Assembly (NCBI GenBank): GCA_002825465.1
Contig: PJER01000118.1
Coordinates: 1-6,427 of the forward strand
Source: Candidatus Thorarchaeota archaeon MP8T_1
Lineage (GTDB): Archaea; Asgardarchaeota; Thorarchaeia; Thorarchaeales; Thorarchaeaceae
Direction: 5' to 3'
Length of the DNA: 6,427 nucleotides
The translations under genes and the position numbers were made by a program. The notes below the pieces were generated by a model, which saw only the letters and a program-made list of their open reading frames with translations, was not told the DNA's origin and did not search any database. Position 1 is the stretch's first letter, and each line of letters begins with the position of its first letter. This document shows positions 5,728 to 6,427 of this stretch, one piece after another.

Positions 5728-6427
5728 AGTAATAGCTTATCTCTGCATTGGTCCTATCATATCGCGTAACATGGAAAGCAGTGATTGAGTACTCAGTCGC
5801 TAGCTTAGCCATTGCTAGGGTAATTAGCGATGGTCCTAAGGTTAAATCGATAACCATGTCATGGACAAAGATGTTATCGATTATTCCCGCCTCCATGAAA
5901 TCAACAGTGGCTTGCAGATGCCCATACTCTGTTTCATCGTCAGTCCCTGTAACCTCATCAGGAACTTCAATCCATTCTGTGGTCCAACGCCGAAAAGCAT
6001 CATCCGGTATGAACCGATCAACTATTCTCGATACGCCTCGGGTCCAGTGCCTTGCCTCCACAAAGACAAGCAATTTCTTAGGATTGAAGTAGGGATTGTT
6101 CGTCAACCATTGTACAAACGGTCGCTGGTCCTCGGGTCGACTGAGCGACGTAACATACAAAAGCGGTTTTGAGATTCCTAATGCTCTGCGGACTGGATGA
6201 ATAGCTCTTGGTTCAAGTTCAAAAAGGCGGTATTGAGATTGCTTCCAGCTGACAATAATTCCCAAGTCTTCGAGGCGCCCTGTGTTATGATAGAGTTTGG
6301 GACTTGTCACTTCAACCTTCTCAATCTCTCTCTTACTGGCTCCCTCCACCATCATCTGTGCCTTGATGTCAGTGGCAATCTTCTCTCTAAGTTCTGCGCC
6401 AGTCTTCAGTCCTCCCTCAAGCTGATC
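5726..6427 (-). CDS. Winged-helix regulator with CARF-like Rossmann domain, 5'-truncated
   Basis: The frame stays open to the window edge (24 codons upstream of the ATG at 6355), so the start is missing and 233 residues are visible. Numbered from that ATG, the visible N-terminal part (upstream codons to about residue 45) is a winged helix-turn-helix: LREKIATDIKAQM, then SPKLYHNTGRLEDLGII (18-34), like the recognition helix of ArsR-type regulators, then a wing-like YRLFELE. From 63 a Rossmann-like alpha/beta domain begins: strand PLLYVTSLSR, strand KKLLVFVEA (93-101), a helix, and near the end VIDLTLGPSLITLAMAKLA (168-186), resembling the D-x-T-G-G strand-loop-helix of CARF domains, which bind cyclic oligoadenylate or related nucleotides. 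The domain order (HTH first) is the reverse of Csa3. It probably acts as a ligand-sensing DNA-binding regulator. There is no CRISPR array in view. It is transcribed ahead of the RNase III-like gene. Confidence 0.6.
   Translation of the reverse strand, partial: DQLEGGLKTGAELREKIATDIKAQMMVEGASKREIEKVEVTSPKLYHNTGRLEDLGIIVSWKQSQYRLFELEPRAIHPVRRALGISKPLLYVTSLSRPEDQRPFVQWLTNNPYFNPKKLLVFVEARHWTRGVSRIVDRFIPDDAFRRWTTEWIEVPDEVTGTDDETEYGHLQATVDFMEAGIIDNIFVHDMVIDLTLGPSLITLAMAKLATEYSITAFHVTRYDRTNAEISYY

Noticed and set aside
1..6427. CRISPR array, tRNA, rRNA or insertion sequence
   Set aside because: No spaced direct repeats, cloverleaf-like segments, transposase motifs or terminal inverted repeats were seen; the gaps between genes are all under 140 bases.

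Overview
The window looks archaeal. The evidence is a CDP-alcohol phosphotransferase of the archaetidylinositol-phosphate-synthase type, a small protein ending in a cysteine motif like that of archaeal primase large subunit, AT-rich CTTAA(A/G) boxes about 27-29 bases upstream of apparently leaderless starts, and GGAG/GAGG Shine-Dalgarno sites inside operons. GC content looks moderate (low to mid 40s percent by eye). A cytosolic beta-propeller and a eukaryote-like HD phosphohydrolase would fit an Asgard (for example Thorarchaeota-like) genome, but that placement is a guess from gene flavour and not shown by the sequence. I see no tRNA, rRNA, CRISPR array, insertion sequence or integration site.

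Layout. (1) Positions 3-1280, plus strand: the 3' part of a nucleotidyltransferase with a left-handed beta-helix tail, followed 3 bases later by a membrane CDP-alcohol phosphotransferase. Together they look like a polar-lipid or inositol-phosphate module. (2) 1353-1772, plus: a 139-residue protein I do not recognise. (3) 1776-2789, minus: a soluble, probably seven-bladed FG-GAP/VCBS-type propeller, convergent with the previous gene and separated from it by 3 bases. (4) 2790-2922: a divergent promoter region. (5) 2923-3468, plus: a small cysteine-rich protein whose end resembles the Fe-S domain of primase large subunit. (6) 3515-5038, plus: a SAMHD1-like HD phosphohydrolase with its own promoter and no leader. 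(7) 5035-6427, minus: a two-gene operon, a winged-helix protein with a CARF-like Rossmann domain (cut by the window edge) followed by an RNase III-fold protein with a coiled-coil N-terminus and a Mini-III-like active site. The stop codons of (6) and (7) overlap in a shared CTAG.

Working together. The first two genes are plausibly one pathway. The right half (primase-like Fe-S protein, dNTPase-like HD enzyme, CARF-like regulator, RNase III-like protein) is rich in nucleotide and nucleic-acid functions and may be a regulatory or defence neighbourhood. That reading is inference from domain content: the genes lie on opposite strands and nothing in the sequence proves they act together. The most distinctive local structure is a perfect 9-bp hairpin inside the first 50 bases of the RNase III-like gene.
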